A stretch of 64,000 nt of DNA, taken from Exiguobacterium aurantiacum DSM 6208 (GTDB lineage: Bacteria > Bacillota > Bacilli > Exiguobacteriales > Exiguobacteriaceae). The stretch is from positions 194,501-258,500 of the forward strand of contig NZ_JNIQ01000001.1 of NCBI RefSeq assembly GCF_000702585.1, given 5' to 3'. A model generated the notes under the pieces. It was not told where the DNA came from. It worked only from the letters and a program-made list of their open reading frames with translations, and did not search any database. Of this stretch, positions 52,823 to 61,181 are shown piece by piece; position 1 is the first letter of the stretch; each line of letters opens with the position of its first letter. The position numbers and the translations under genes were made by a program.

Positions 52823-54157
52823 TTGGGGGAATTTTTGGACAGTCCCACGTTACTCAGTTTATTCATCGTTGCCCTGCTCATCTTCTTGACCGCTTTTTTC
52901 GTCGCGGCCGAATTTTCAATTGTCAAAGTACGCAGTGCGAGACTCGACCAGCTTGTGCTTGAAGGGAACAGACGGGCAGTCGTCGCAAAAAAAGTGATCG
53001 AAAATTTAGATGACTCACTTTCCGCTTCACAATTTGGCATCACGCTTGCGGCACTTGGACTCGGTTGGATTGGTGCCGATCAAATCGAAGGGATGATGGA
53101 ACCGCTCGTCAACTTGTTGAACGTTTCGCCGACGGTCTCCACTGTCCTCTCGTTCTTACTCGCCTTTTTGCTGATCGCCTTCTTGCACGTCGTCATCGGC
53201 GAACTCGTGCCGAAAACGCTTGCCGTGCATGAAGCGGAAAAACTGACGCTTCTCGTCGCCAGACCGCTGTTCGCGTTCACGAGATTGATGTATCCGTTCA
53301 TTCGCGTGCTGAACAGCCTGGCCCGCCTCACGCTTCGCCTGTTCGGTGTACAGACGACGGCGCAAGAGACAGCACATTCGGAAGAAGAGCTGAAAATCAT
53401 CATGACGGAGAGTTTCAAAAGCGGAGAAATTAACGAGAATGAGCTCGCGTACGTTCAAAACATCTTTTCATTCGATGAACGGATCGCCAAAGATGCGATG
53501 GTACCTCGGATGAATATGGTGACGATTGATGAGGAAGATTCGATTGAATCGATTATCGCAACCGTCCAAGAACACCAGTATACGCGCTACCCGGTCACAC
53601 GTGACGGTGATCGCGATGACGTGCTCGGCTTCGTCAACGCCAAGCAGTTATTCACGGCACAGCTTACGAACAGTGACGCCCCGTTCGAATCGTTCATCCA
53701 TCAGTTACCGCTCGTCACCGAGTTCACACCGCTCCAAGAGGCGATGGTGAAAATGCAGAATGCGCGCACGATGATGTGTCTTGTCATCGATGAGTACGGG
53801 GGCACAGCTGGCCTGCTCACGATCGAAGACATTCTCGAAGAGATCGTCGGTGAGATTCGTGACGAGTTTGACCGTGATGAACAAGCCGAGATCACGGAAG
53901 TCGCCCCGGGCCATTATCGCCTGTCGGGTCTCGTCCTTACGCAAGAGATAGAAGAGCGTTTCGGTATCGAGATCGAAGACGATGTCGATACGATCGGCGG
54001 CTTTGTGTTGTCACAAAAAGCGAACGCTCGGACCGGCGAACGCTTCATCTTACAAGGTGACCACGAGTTGATCGTCCGCGAGGTGGACAATCATCGTATC
54101 GTTTTCGTCGACTTGATCCTGGCCCATAAAGATGAAATTCAGAACGAAGTCGACTGA
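52823..54157 (+). CDS. Hemolysin-C/CorC family membrane protein
   Basis: About 444 residues. An N-terminal DUF21/CNNM domain of about four helices is followed by a pair of CBS motifs (about residues 210-330, with AMVPRMNMVTI) and a C-terminal CorC_HlyC domain (HYRLSGLVLTQEIEERFGI). Members export magnesium or cobalt or support ion balance. The start is uncertain: an ATG at 52802 overlaps the SD sequence GGAGGTGA, while TTG 52823 lies 11 bases after it and is used here. Confidence 0.88.
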   Translation: MGEFLDSPTLLSLFIVALLIFLTAFFVAAEFSIVKVRSARLDQLVLEGNRRAVVAKKVIENLDDSLSASQFGITLAALGLGWIGADQIEGMMEPLVNLLNVSPTVSTVLSFLLAFLLIAFLHVVIGELVPKTLAVHEAEKLTLLVARPLFAFTRLMYPFIRVLNSLARLTLRLFGVQTTAQETAHSEEELKIIMTESFKSGEINENELAYVQNIFSFDERIAKDAMVPRMNMVTIDEEDSIESIIATVQEHQYTRYPVTRDGDRDDVLGFVNAKQLFTAQLTNSDAPFESFIHQLPLVTEFTPLQEAMVKMQNARTMMCLVIDEYGGTAGLLTIEDILEEIVGEIRDEFDRDEQAEITEVAPGHYRLSGLVLTQEIEERFGIEIEDDVDTIGGFVLSQKANARTGERFILQGDHELIVREVDNHRIVFVDLILAHKDEIQNEVD

Positions 54158-54168
54158 CCGACTCCTCT

Positions 54169-54200
54169 AGCCTGCCCCTCTCAATCGGGGCAGGCTTTTC
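54169..54200 (+). terminator. Terminator after CorC-like gene
   Basis: AGCCTGCCCC pairs with GGGGCAGGCT, followed by TTTTC. Confidence 0.85.
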
Positions 54201-54350
54201 TTATGTGCTCAGAACTGTCGCTATATTTTCAAGCCTTGTCGTGATATACTGCACATATGTTGCTTATTTGAGTGCGTGTCACTCATTGACACAACATCAC
54301 CGAACTATTCAAGATTGTTCGGTCCAACAACTACAGAAAGAAGGTTACGC

Positions 54351-55343
54351 ATGGAACGTAAACTATTTTTAATTGACGGTAACTCCATGCTGGCCAGTGC
54401 CTATTACGGTGCCGCCGCGAGCCGAACGAAAAAAGGACGCGAGGTATCTAAAAACGATCGGAGTGCCGTCATCGGAATGACTGGCCTCATCCGGACGATT
54501 CTACGCAGACATCGTCCATCCCATTTTGTCGTCGTGTGGGACGTCTCACGTGAAACATTATGGCGTCGAGAGCTATATCCAGGCTATAAACGCCGTCGTC
54601 GCCAAACCCCACCCGAGCTGAAGGCTCAAATGGAACTTATGCGCCAACTACTTGAAGAGAGCGGCATCCCGCAATATCAAGTCGAAGGGTATGAAGGTGA
54701 AGATTTGATCGCCCACATCGCTCGGAAGTTCAGCTGTAGCGCTCCTGTCGTCATCATGACGAAGGACAAAGACTTACTTCAGCTCGTGAGCCCACGTATC
54801 ACCGTCTGGCTTCAGACACAAGAACTGCAACAAATGCAGGCACGTTGTGACATCAAAGACAACCGCCCGCTTCCACTTAAGCGACATCTCGAAATTCGCC
54901 CGGAAGAAATTGCAGCACTCTATGAAGGCTTGAAGCCAAAACAGCTCTCCGCCGTCAAAGCGTTGACCGGGGACCGTTCCGACGGGATTCCGCCTGTGGC
55001 CGGACTTGACGAGAGTCAGTCGGTACAATTGATCAAGCGATTCGGTTCGCTCGAAAAATTGTATACGGCGCTCAGCGTCAAAGGCGACAAGCGACAACAA
55101 ATCAATGAAACGATCGCGGCACTGACGTCAGAGGAAGTGCCCCGTAACTTGAGACGCACCCGCAAGAAAGCCGAGCGCAACATGGAGCTCGTCCGTCTCG
55201 ATGTCACGGTGCCAGAACTTGAACATTTGAAACTCGCTCACCTTGAGCTCAGCATCAATTCAAAACGTGTCGAACAAGCGTATCAAAAACGCGGCATTCG
55301 TCTCTCGTTTGATTCAAGTCAAAAGAAAATTTCAGCACGCTAA
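54351..55343 (+). CDS. 5'-3' exonuclease (Pol I N-terminal-like)
   Basis: A 330-residue FEN-family nuclease. Metal-binding motifs include LFLIDGNSML, VVWDVSRETLW, the acidic cluster EGYEGEDLIAHIA, and MTKDKDLLQLV. The H3TH region (LTGDRSDGIPPVAGL) binds DNA. It resembles B. subtilis YpcP/ExoR, a stand-alone flap nuclease that helps remove RNA primers. ATG 54351 follows AAGAAGG. A structured leader of about 100 bases precedes it. Confidence 0.88.
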   Translation: MERKLFLIDGNSMLASAYYGAAASRTKKGREVSKNDRSAVIGMTGLIRTILRRHRPSHFVVVWDVSRETLWRRELYPGYKRRRRQTPPELKAQMELMRQLLEESGIPQYQVEGYEGEDLIAHIARKFSCSAPVVIMTKDKDLLQLVSPRITVWLQTQELQQMQARCDIKDNRPLPLKRHLEIRPEEIAALYEGLKPKQLSAVKALTGDRSDGIPPVAGLDESQSVQLIKRFGSLEKLYTALSVKGDKRQQINETIAALTSEEVPRNLRRTRKKAERNMELVRLDVTVPELEHLKLAHLELSINSKRVEQAYQKRGIRLSFDSSQKKISAR

Positions 55344-55372
55344 AAAAGCGCGGACATTAGTCCACGCTTTTT
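55343..55372. terminator. Terminator overlapping VOC gene end
   Basis: AAAAAGCG-GGAC/GTCC-CGCTTTTT. It ends the exonuclease transcript; the last codons of the VOC gene form part of the stem. Confidence 0.8.
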
Positions 55373-56157
55373 ATGTTGACCGTGATACCGTCGTCATCGG
55401 TGAGCGACCAGTCTGCTGTCGTCCCGCCAAGTTCGCGGTTCGTCGCCGCATCGACTAAGAGCGTCCACGCCTCAAGACCGGCCTCTTCCCCCATCGGCGC
55501 GCTCGGCCGCGCCCAAACGTTCGTCCCGATGTGGTGATGGTACCCGTCAGCGGCTAAAAACAATGCGCCCGGGTACGAATCGGTCGTCACGGTGAAGCCG
55601 AGACGATTTTGATAGAATAACTTCGCCGCTTCAAGGGAACGTACTTTGAAGTGGACGTGTCCCATCGTCGTCCCGGATGGTAACCCTGTGAACGGACGGT
55701 CGGACGCAGCCTCGAGCATCGATTCGTACTCGACCGGGTCCGTCGACATCTTCACATGTCCGTTCGCCTCATACTCCCATTGCTCGCGGGGGCGATCGGC
55801 ATATAGTTCAATGCCATTGCCTTCCGGATCGCTCAAGTAGAACGCCTCGCTGACCAAATGATCGCCTTGTCCGACTTCGATCCGTTGTTCAATCAAATGG
55901 CGGAGAATGCGCCCGAGCTCGATACGATCCGGGAGCAAGATTGCCATGTGGAACAAACCGGCTGTCCGCGGATTCGGACGAACACCTTTCACTTCATGCA
56001 AGATGACGAGCGGTGTCGTCTTTGCACCGAGCGTCACGTACCCGTCTCTCGTGTCGAGGACATCCATCCCGATGACTTCTTTATAAAAAGCTTGCATCGT
56101 GTTCAAGTCGCTGACGCGCAACGTGACGGCGCCGAGTTGTACATTTGTTAACTTCAT
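55357..56157 (-). CDS. VOC-family extradiol dioxygenase-like protein (CatE/MhqO type)
   Basis: A 266-residue protein made of two VOC modules. Candidate metal ligands are in LGAVTLRVSDL, GIELYADRP, GHVHFKVRSL and the HHHIGTNVW segment. It resembles Bacillus CatE and the MhqA/E/O ring-cleavage proteins that break down catechols or hydroquinones. It is divergent from an HxlR/DUF24 regulator with a sensor Cys, the pairing seen for quinone stress genes. A thiol-linked dioxygenase role is thus likely. Confidence 0.85.
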   Translation of the reverse strand: MKLTNVQLGAVTLRVSDLNTMQAFYKEVIGMDVLDTRDGYVTLGAKTTPLVILHEVKGVRPNPRTAGLFHMAILLPDRIELGRILRHLIEQRIEVGQGDHLVSEAFYLSDPEGNGIELYADRPREQWEYEANGHVKMSTDPVEYESMLEAASDRPFTGLPSGTTMGHVHFKVRSLEAAKLFYQNRLGFTVTTDSYPGALFLAADGYHHHIGTNVWARPSAPMGEEAGLEAWTLLVDAATNRELGGTTADWSLTDDDGITVNIKSVD

Positions 56158-56224
56158 GTTTTCTCACCTCTACCTTCAGTATACCCGCTAAGTGAAATCG
56201 ACAGAAGACGGCACAAAAAGGTGG

Positions 56225-56248
56225 TATAGTTACCTAAAAGAAACCATA
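56225..56248 (+). promoter_or_regulatory. Candidate HxlR operator overlapping a -10 box
   Basis: An imperfect 24-bp inverted repeat (arms TATAGTTACCT and AAGAAACCATA around AA). Its left arm contains the -10 element TATAGT of the hxlR gene. Confidence 0.5.
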
Positions 56249-56262
56249 AAGGAGAGAACGGT

Positions 56263-56589
56263 GTGACGATAATATCAAGCTGCGAAGTGGATACGGCGCT
56301 CGAACTGATTACCGGTAAATGGAAGCCATCGATTTTACTCGCACTCATCAACGGAAATACGCTCCGGTTCAGCGAGCTGAAACGTTCGCTGCCGAACATT
56401 AGTCAAAAGATTTTGACAGCCCAACTTCGTGACTTAGAAGAGCAAGATATCATCATTCGGACCGTCTATCCGGAAGTTCCGCCTCGCGTCGATTATCGGT
56501 TGAGCGAATACGGACAGACGCTGATCCCGGTCCTTGAGACGATGAACGCGTGGGGCATCCGCCATGCAGAACACATGCGTCAAAAGTAA
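56263..56589 (+). CDS. HxlR/DUF24-family redox-sensing regulator (CatR/YodB-like)
   Basis: A 108-residue winged-helix regulator. It starts with GTG 56263 behind AAAGGAGAG, which makes the sole N-terminal cysteine residue 7, the same place as the sensor Cys in YodB (Cys6) and CatR (Cys7). The helix-turn-helix is FSELKRSLPNISQKILTAQLRDLEEQDII. In Bacillus such proteins repress azoreductase and catechol dioxygenase genes until the Cys reacts with quinones or diamide. The divergent VOC gene is the natural target. Confidence 0.88.
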   Translation: MTIISSCEVDTALELITGKWKPSILLALINGNTLRFSELKRSLPNISQKILTAQLRDLEEQDIIIRTVYPEVPPRVDYRLSEYGQTLIPVLETMNAWGIRHAEHMRQK

Positions 56590-56590
56590 C

Positions 56591-56643
56591 TTGTCCACAT
56601 GTGGATAACCCAATTCCACACTTAACCCCACTACTTATCCACA
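56591..56643. other. Cluster of DnaA-box-like sequences
   Basis: The gap between hxlR and the S66 peptidase gene holds TTGTCCACA (56591-56599), TGTGGATAA (56600-56608, a perfect inverted DnaA box) and TTATCCACA (56635-56643, perfect). The first two abut head to head. The last one touches the ribosome site of the next gene. Confidence 0.65.
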
Positions 56644-56653
56644 GGAGGCCTTT

Positions 56654-57666
56654 ATGATTCGTTATCCCCAGCTGACCGGCAGAACGGTCGGCGTCACGGC
56701 GCCGTCGTCCGGCATCCCGACCGAGCTCCATCATTTACTCCATGAAGCGGAGAAGACGTTCGCGAGTCGTGGTTTCACGTTACGTTTTCAGCCGTCGAGC
56801 TGGACGCAGTCAAACGCCAAGTCGGCGCCTGCTGAAGTCCGCGCCCATGAGTTGACGGCGCTGTTTCAAGACGAAGCAATCGATTTGATCATCCCACCGT
56901 GGGGCGGGACGCTGTTGATTGAAATTTTAGACCGCATCGCGTGGGACGAGCTGCCGGCGAAATGGATGCTCGGTTATTCCGACGTCAGCTTATTTCTATT
57001 CGTTTATACGTTAAAGACCGGCATCGCCTCAGCGCACGGGACGAACCTCGTCGATCTTCGCGGCGAGGAGTGGGACGAGACGAGTTCACGCTGGCTCGAC
57101 GTCGTCTCGGCAAAAGAAGGCGAGACCGTCATTCAACGCTCCTCTGAGCACTATCAAAAAGAGTGGCAACACGGGAATCCGACTCCGCACATCTACCATT
57201 TGACCGAGACGACCGAATGGAAGTCAATTGGCGGCAACGAAGCGACAGGACGATTGCTCGGCGGCTGTATCGATGTCTTGTTGCATACGATCGGGACGCC
57301 TTATGGTGACATCGCTTCGTTTCAACGGGAGCGCTTGAACGGGGAGCCGATCCTTTGGTACTTTGAGAACGCCGAGCTCGACGTCCCCGCACTCAAACGG
57401 ACCCTCCTTCAAATGAAGTGGGCCGGTTGGTTCGATCACGCGAGCGGTATTTTGTTCGGGCGAAGCGAAGCGAAGCGCAGCAATCGGTCCAAGGGTATAC
57501 GGCCGAAGAGGTTTACGCTGAACTTCAAGACATGCTCAATGTGCCGATCATCTATGACATCGACTGTGGCCATGTGCCGCCCCAACTGACGCTCATCAAC
57601 GGTGCCCACGCCTCGATTCAAGTCGAGGATGGGAAAGGAACACTCATTCAAACGTTCAAGGGCTGA
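56654..57666 (+). pseudogene. MccF-like S66 peptidase (LD-carboxypeptidase family), frameshifted
   Basis: The frame from ATG 56654 codes for an S66-family serine peptidase: N-terminal VGVTAPSSGIP, nucleophile Ser in LGYSDVS, Glu in WYFENAE. It goes off frame at 57460-57477, where the unit GCGAA is repeated three times. With two copies the frame is restored (FGRSEAQQSVQGYTAEEVY) and runs to the normal end with the catalytic His in DIDCGHVPPQLT, giving 335 residues. As it stands, the product lacks the His. S66 enzymes recycle murein peptides or, as MccF, give immunity to microcin C-type inhibitors. Confidence 0.88.
57460..57477 (+). repeat. Pentanucleotide repeat (GCGAA)3 plus GCG
   Basis: Three tandem copies of GCGAA inside the S66 peptidase gene. 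Gain or loss of one unit changes the reading frame. Confidence 0.9.
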
Positions 57667-57687
57667 GCAATCAGCCCTTGATTTTTT
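57658..57687 (+). terminator. Terminator after S66 gene
   Basis: AAGGGCTGA-GCAA-TCAGCCCTT followed by GATTTTTT. Confidence 0.85.
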
Positions 57688-58861
57688 GTAAGAGACCCGT
57701 CAAATGTGTCCGATAAAACCCGTTCGGAAACTTCTCGACAGCTTCCTGGATGGAAGGTACCAAATCGATCCCGCATCCATAGCTCGCTCCAATCAACACC
57801 CCTTCAAAGTAGACGGCTTGATCAATCAAGCTGTGCGACTTCCAACCATCCATGCCGTTCCATAAAGAATTGAATGCAGCATTTCCAGATTCTTTATTTC
57901 CTTTCATCGCATGATAAACACCTTTGGACATCTCAATCGCAGCGACAAACGTATAGTCATCGGCTAACAACTGTTCCATCTCCTGGATGTGATGCCCGAG
58001 TTGTTCGACACGTCGATAATGAATCGCGTACAGCGCTTCCGACAATGCCAGACGTACTTTCGCCACGTGATCATCCGTGAACTGAATATACTGTCTCGCT
58101 TTTAAAAACGCCTCGTTGATCCGTTGTTCGTCCTTCAGATACAACGAACACAGCGCAATCGTTCGATGGACATCGTCAGCTCGATAATACGTCCGTGTTT
58201 GGTGCATATGTCTCAAGGCGCCGTCCAAATGTCGGATAGCACCCTGAAGATTCCCCTCATACGTCAGTTCCTTCATGACGAGTAGCATGCTATATTCCGT
58301 CCGTGTCCTTGACGACATATTACGAATGTCCATGAGCTCCATTTGTTCAATTTGCGCGCTCGCTTCGTCAAACTGATTCCATAGGATATAGTAATAAGCC
58401 TTTCCAATAAGCGCCATCACCAGCTCATTCTTTTCACCTAGCCGTTCAAATATCGAAATGGCCTGGTCGTAGTAGGACAGTAGCTTATCACGATTCGAAT
58501 CGTGCTCCATGTTGTCGCCCATGATCACGAACGCTTTTCCTTGCCAAACCGAGTTCATTTCTATCGAGAGATAAGGTTCTAACGCCTCATTTGTCGCTTC
58601 TTCCGACCAAGGAGTGAGACTTAATTGCGCATACTCGATCTCTTCCACAAGTCGTTGCAACTCTTCTTCTTTTGGATCAACGAGCAGCGACTGCACCGGC
58701 ACGTCTAGTCGTTTCGCGATCTCGCGCAGGCTGCGCATCGACGCCTCCGCCTTGCCATTCTCAATCATGCTGAGCATCGATTTCGTGATAATCCCTTCAG
58801 CGAGTTGGCTTTGTGTCAGTTTTTTTTCTTTTCGTAACGCTTTAATCTGTTGTCCAATCAT
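57671..58861 (-). CDS. RRNPP-type regulator (HTH plus TPR)
   Basis: A 396-residue protein. The first 60 residues form an XRE/Cro helix-turn-helix (IKALRKEKKLTQSQLAEGIITKSMLSMIENGKAEASMRSL). The rest is a series of TPR-like helix pairs, as in PlcR, Rap-like and other RRNPP regulators that bind short peptide pheromones. Its gene is divergent from an MFS exporter, and the 111-bp gap has two copies of a 21-bp dyad. No obvious pheromone precursor ORF is seen next to it, so it may sense another ligand or an imported peptide. Confidence 0.85.
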   Translation of the reverse strand: MIGQQIKALRKEKKLTQSQLAEGIITKSMLSMIENGKAEASMRSLREIAKRLDVPVQSLLVDPKEEELQRLVEEIEYAQLSLTPWSEEATNEALEPYLSIEMNSVWQGKAFVIMGDNMEHDSNRDKLLSYYDQAISIFERLGEKNELVMALIGKAYYYILWNQFDEASAQIEQMELMDIRNMSSRTRTEYSMLLVMKELTYEGNLQGAIRHLDGALRHMHQTRTYYRADDVHRTIALCSLYLKDEQRINEAFLKARQYIQFTDDHVAKVRLALSEALYAIHYRRVEQLGHHIQEMEQLLADDYTFVAAIEMSKGVYHAMKGNKESGNAAFNSLWNGMDGWKSHSLIDQAVYFEGVLIGASYGCGIDLVPSIQEAVEKFPNGFYRTHLTGLLQKIKG

Positions 58862-58875
58862 AGAGCACCTCTCGA

Positions 58876-58896
58876 AAGTTAAATTTAATTGAACTT
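58876..58896. promoter_or_regulatory. 21-bp dyad operator, copy 1
   Basis: AAGTTAAAT-N4-TTGAACTT; near the start of the RRNPP-type regulator gene. Confidence 0.7.
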
Positions 58897-58931
58897 TTTT
58901 ATATACAAACAGGGTTCTGTCGTTTACTATA

Positions 58932-58952
58932 AAGTTAAATCAGGTTGAACTT
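58932..58952. promoter_or_regulatory. 21-bp dyad operator, copy 2
   Basis: Same sequence outside the 4-base centre as copy 1, 56 bp away, just upstream of the MFS ribosome site and overlapping a TATAAA-like -10 region. Confidence 0.7.
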
Positions 58953-58972
58953 AATAGTAAAGGAGAATCTGT

Positions 58973-60238
58973 ATGACAACCACATCATCAAATTTGTACG
59001 TCTTGTTGCTCGGAAAGTTCATGTCACTGTTCGCCTCAAGCTTGTTCACGTTCGTCGCTGGATTGACAGTGCTCACGACGTCAGGGTCGGGGCTTCAGTT
59101 CGCCCTCGTCTTACTCGCAGGAACGTTGCCCCGTGTGTTGCTTTCTCCGTTTGCCGGCGCGTATGCCGACAAATTGAACCGCAAGCTCGTCATCATCACG
59201 ATGGAATCACTCAACGCCCTCTTGTTTTTCTTGGCCGGGCTCGCAAGTCTCGTCTGGACGTTCGGCGTCCCTGCTTTCTTGATTATCACATGTCTGCTCT
59301 CCGTCGTCTCGACTTTCTTATCGGTCACGCTGACAAGTTCAATTCCACTCTTGTTTGACGAGAACGGACTCCAACGCGCCAACTCGCTCATCCAAAGCAT
59401 CATCTCCGTCTCGAGCATCGGTACACCACTGTTGGCCGGAGCACTGTTCACGTTGCTACCCGTCTCCACGTTCTTGTTCAGCTCTTCCTTCTTGTTCATC
59501 GTTGCCGCCTTGTTTGCCTCCCGCCTCACATTCCGAGCGTACGAACATGTTCCTACCGATCAATCGACGTGGGACGACGTCCGTTCCGGCTTTCGCTACT
59601 TGAAACGACAACGGGTCCTGTGGACGTTGACCGTTCTCGCGGCGTTTCTCAACTTCTTCTTCGTCGCTTCAGAGGTACTATTTCCGATTGCCGCATTACA
59701 GGAAATCGGCGTCAGCCCCCTCCAGTTCGGCTTTTTGGAAAGCATGTTCGCCGTCGGCTTTTTAGTCGCCTCGCTCGCCCACGCGTTACCGCTCTTTAAA
59801 ATCAAATATCGTTTAGCGACAACTCGGACGGCGCTCATGATCATCAGTTGCCTATTCATCGCGCCGGCGGTCCCGCTTTATTACAACTTCTCGGTCACGC
59901 CGGCCATCGTCTTCCTGACAGGGTTCGCCTTACTGAGTGGATTTTTCATCATCCGCGTTAATATTCCGATTCAATTGTTCTTACAAACGAATACGGAGCC
60001 GAGTTATCTCGGCCGGGTCATGGGCGTCCTCGAATCACTCGCCATGGGCATCACGCCGCTAGGATTTGTATTATTCGGGGCACTCAGTGAGTGGGTATCG
60101 ACTGCGCTCCTATATGCGATTTGTATGGTCTGTCTGCTGTCGCTTACGTTGTTCGCGATGCACCGGATCCGGCACGACATCGCTGCTGAAAAGGCGGTCG
60201 TCCTCGGCGAATCTGAAAGTGCCTCGGCCCATCAGTGA
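58973..60238 (+). CDS. MFS transporter (macrolide-efflux-like)
   Basis: A 421-residue, 12-helix MFS protein of the MFS_3/MefA-like group (LLLGKFMSLFASSLFTFVAGL at the N-terminus; motif A-like loop GAYADKLNRK). Such proteins export macrolides, siderophores or peptides. It is divergent from the RRNPP-type regulator and probably controlled by it through the two dyad operators. AAAGGAG precedes the ATG. Confidence 0.87.
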   Translation: MTTTSSNLYVLLLGKFMSLFASSLFTFVAGLTVLTTSGSGLQFALVLLAGTLPRVLLSPFAGAYADKLNRKLVIITMESLNALLFFLAGLASLVWTFGVPAFLIITCLLSVVSTFLSVTLTSSIPLLFDENGLQRANSLIQSIISVSSIGTPLLAGALFTLLPVSTFLFSSSFLFIVAALFASRLTFRAYEHVPTDQSTWDDVRSGFRYLKRQRVLWTLTVLAAFLNFFFVASEVLFPIAALQEIGVSPLQFGFLESMFAVGFLVASLAHALPLFKIKYRLATTRTALMIISCLFIAPAVPLYYNFSVTPAIVFLTGFALLSGFFIIRVNIPIQLFLQTNTEPSYLGRVMGVLESLAMGITPLGFVLFGALSEWVSTALLYAICMVCLLSLTLFAMHRIRHDIAAEKAVVLGESESASAHQ

Positions 60239-60242
60239 ACGC

Positions 60243-60278
60243 AAAAAGACATCGAACGTGTTCAGTTCGATGTCTTTT
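60243..60278. terminator. Bidirectional terminator
   Basis: AAAAAGACATCGAAC pairs with GTTCGATGTCTTTT. It is shared by the MFS gene and the DUF3817 gene. Confidence 0.88.
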
Positions 60279-60558
60279 CTGTTGATGGGAGGACTCGCTT
60301 CTCCAATAGAAACGGTCCGAGCGGGATGACCGACGCCATGACCGCCATGACCAAAACCTTGAAGCCCCAGCTAAAGCGCCATGCCATGTAAACGGCGGCC
60401 GCCACGTACGCGACAAACAAGAAACCGTGGGCCGCGCCGACGATGCTGACGGCGAGCGGCATACCTGCTAAATACTTGAGTGGCATCGCAATCAATAAGA
60501 GGAGCAGGAATGACATTCCTTCCGTATATCCGAGCCATTTAAACTGTGTAGCGTTCAT
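60262..60558 (-). CDS. DUF3817 family membrane protein
   Basis: A 98-residue protein with three helices (FKWLGYTEGMSFLLLLLIAMPLK..., VSIVGAAHGFLFVAYVAAAVYMAW, VLVMAVMASVIPLGPFLLEKRVL). This is the DUF3817 pattern, of unknown function. ATG 60558 follows AAGGAG. The last codons overlap the shared terminator. Confidence 0.86.
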   Translation of the reverse strand: MNATQFKWLGYTEGMSFLLLLLIAMPLKYLAGMPLAVSIVGAAHGFLFVAYVAAAVYMAWRFSWGFKVLVMAVMASVIPLGPFLLEKRVLPSTEKTSN

Positions 60559-60640
60559 GATCGTTCTCCTTTTCAATCTATGCTACGTTCATCGTAGCCG
60601 AAGAACGAGCGGTTTGTCACAGGAGAATGTCATAAATTCG

Positions 60641-61144
60641 TCACGCTATTTGACGATTTGGTGAACGGTGCATGACTTTCGTTTCGACGAACTTGCGAAG
60701 GAACAAACCGTCGACCCCGATTTTCCCAGCGTTATAGCCGGCGACGAGGATAAGGACCGAGACGATGAGCATCGTCGGGTTCGTGCTGACCGTACCAGAG
60801 AGCAAGAACGCCATGTTCATGACGAGACCGAAGAAGGCAGCGCTGCGAGTCAAAGCACCGAGCAAGAGCCCGAGACCGACGAGAACCTCACCGTACGGGA
60901 TCAAGATGTCAAACAAGGCAGCGTTCGGGATCGCGAATCCTTCCAGGAAAGCGGCCCACCAACCTGCGACGGCTGGATGGTCACCTGTAGCGAGCGACGC
61001 CGCGTTTTGAAGATACCCGCCTGACGAGAAGTCGCCTGTGACTTTGCCCCATCCGGCTGTGAGCCAGTGATAACCGAGCCAAATCCGAAGCACGGTCAAG
61101 ATGCCGGTCGCGATGTTATGGTTTTGCCAAAACTTTGTGAACAT
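60641..61144 (-). CDS. DoxX family membrane protein
   Basis: A 167-residue protein with four to five helices and the DoxX pattern (RIWLGYHWLTAGWGKVTG ... IPYGEVLVGLGLLLGALTR). DoxX proteins are membrane parts of thiol:quinone or stress-linked systems; the exact role here is open. A perfect TGTGA-N6-TCACA site lies 38 bases upstream, so a Crp/Fnr-type regulator may control it. AAGGAGG precedes the ATG. Confidence 0.88.
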   Translation of the reverse strand: MFTKFWQNHNIATGILTVLRIWLGYHWLTAGWGKVTGDFSSGGYLQNAASLATGDHPAVAGWWAAFLEGFAIPNAALFDILIPYGEVLVGLGLLLGALTRSAAFFGLVMNMAFLLSGTVSTNPTMLIVSVLILVAGYNAGKIGVDGLFLRKFVETKVMHRSPNRQIA

Positions 61145-61181
61145 GATAATTCCTCCTTGTTATGTTGAATGATGACTCATA

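Noticed and set aside
54296-54330. CCGAAC...GTTCGG inverted pair before the exonuclease gene, resembling two PurR boxes
   Set aside because: Only the six-base cores match; the flanking AWWW/WWT positions do not. It is more likely a hairpin in the leader.
56591-56643. Chromosomal origin of replication
   Set aside because: There are DnaA boxes but no dnaA, dnaN, gyr or rpmH neighbours and no long AT-rich unwinding region.
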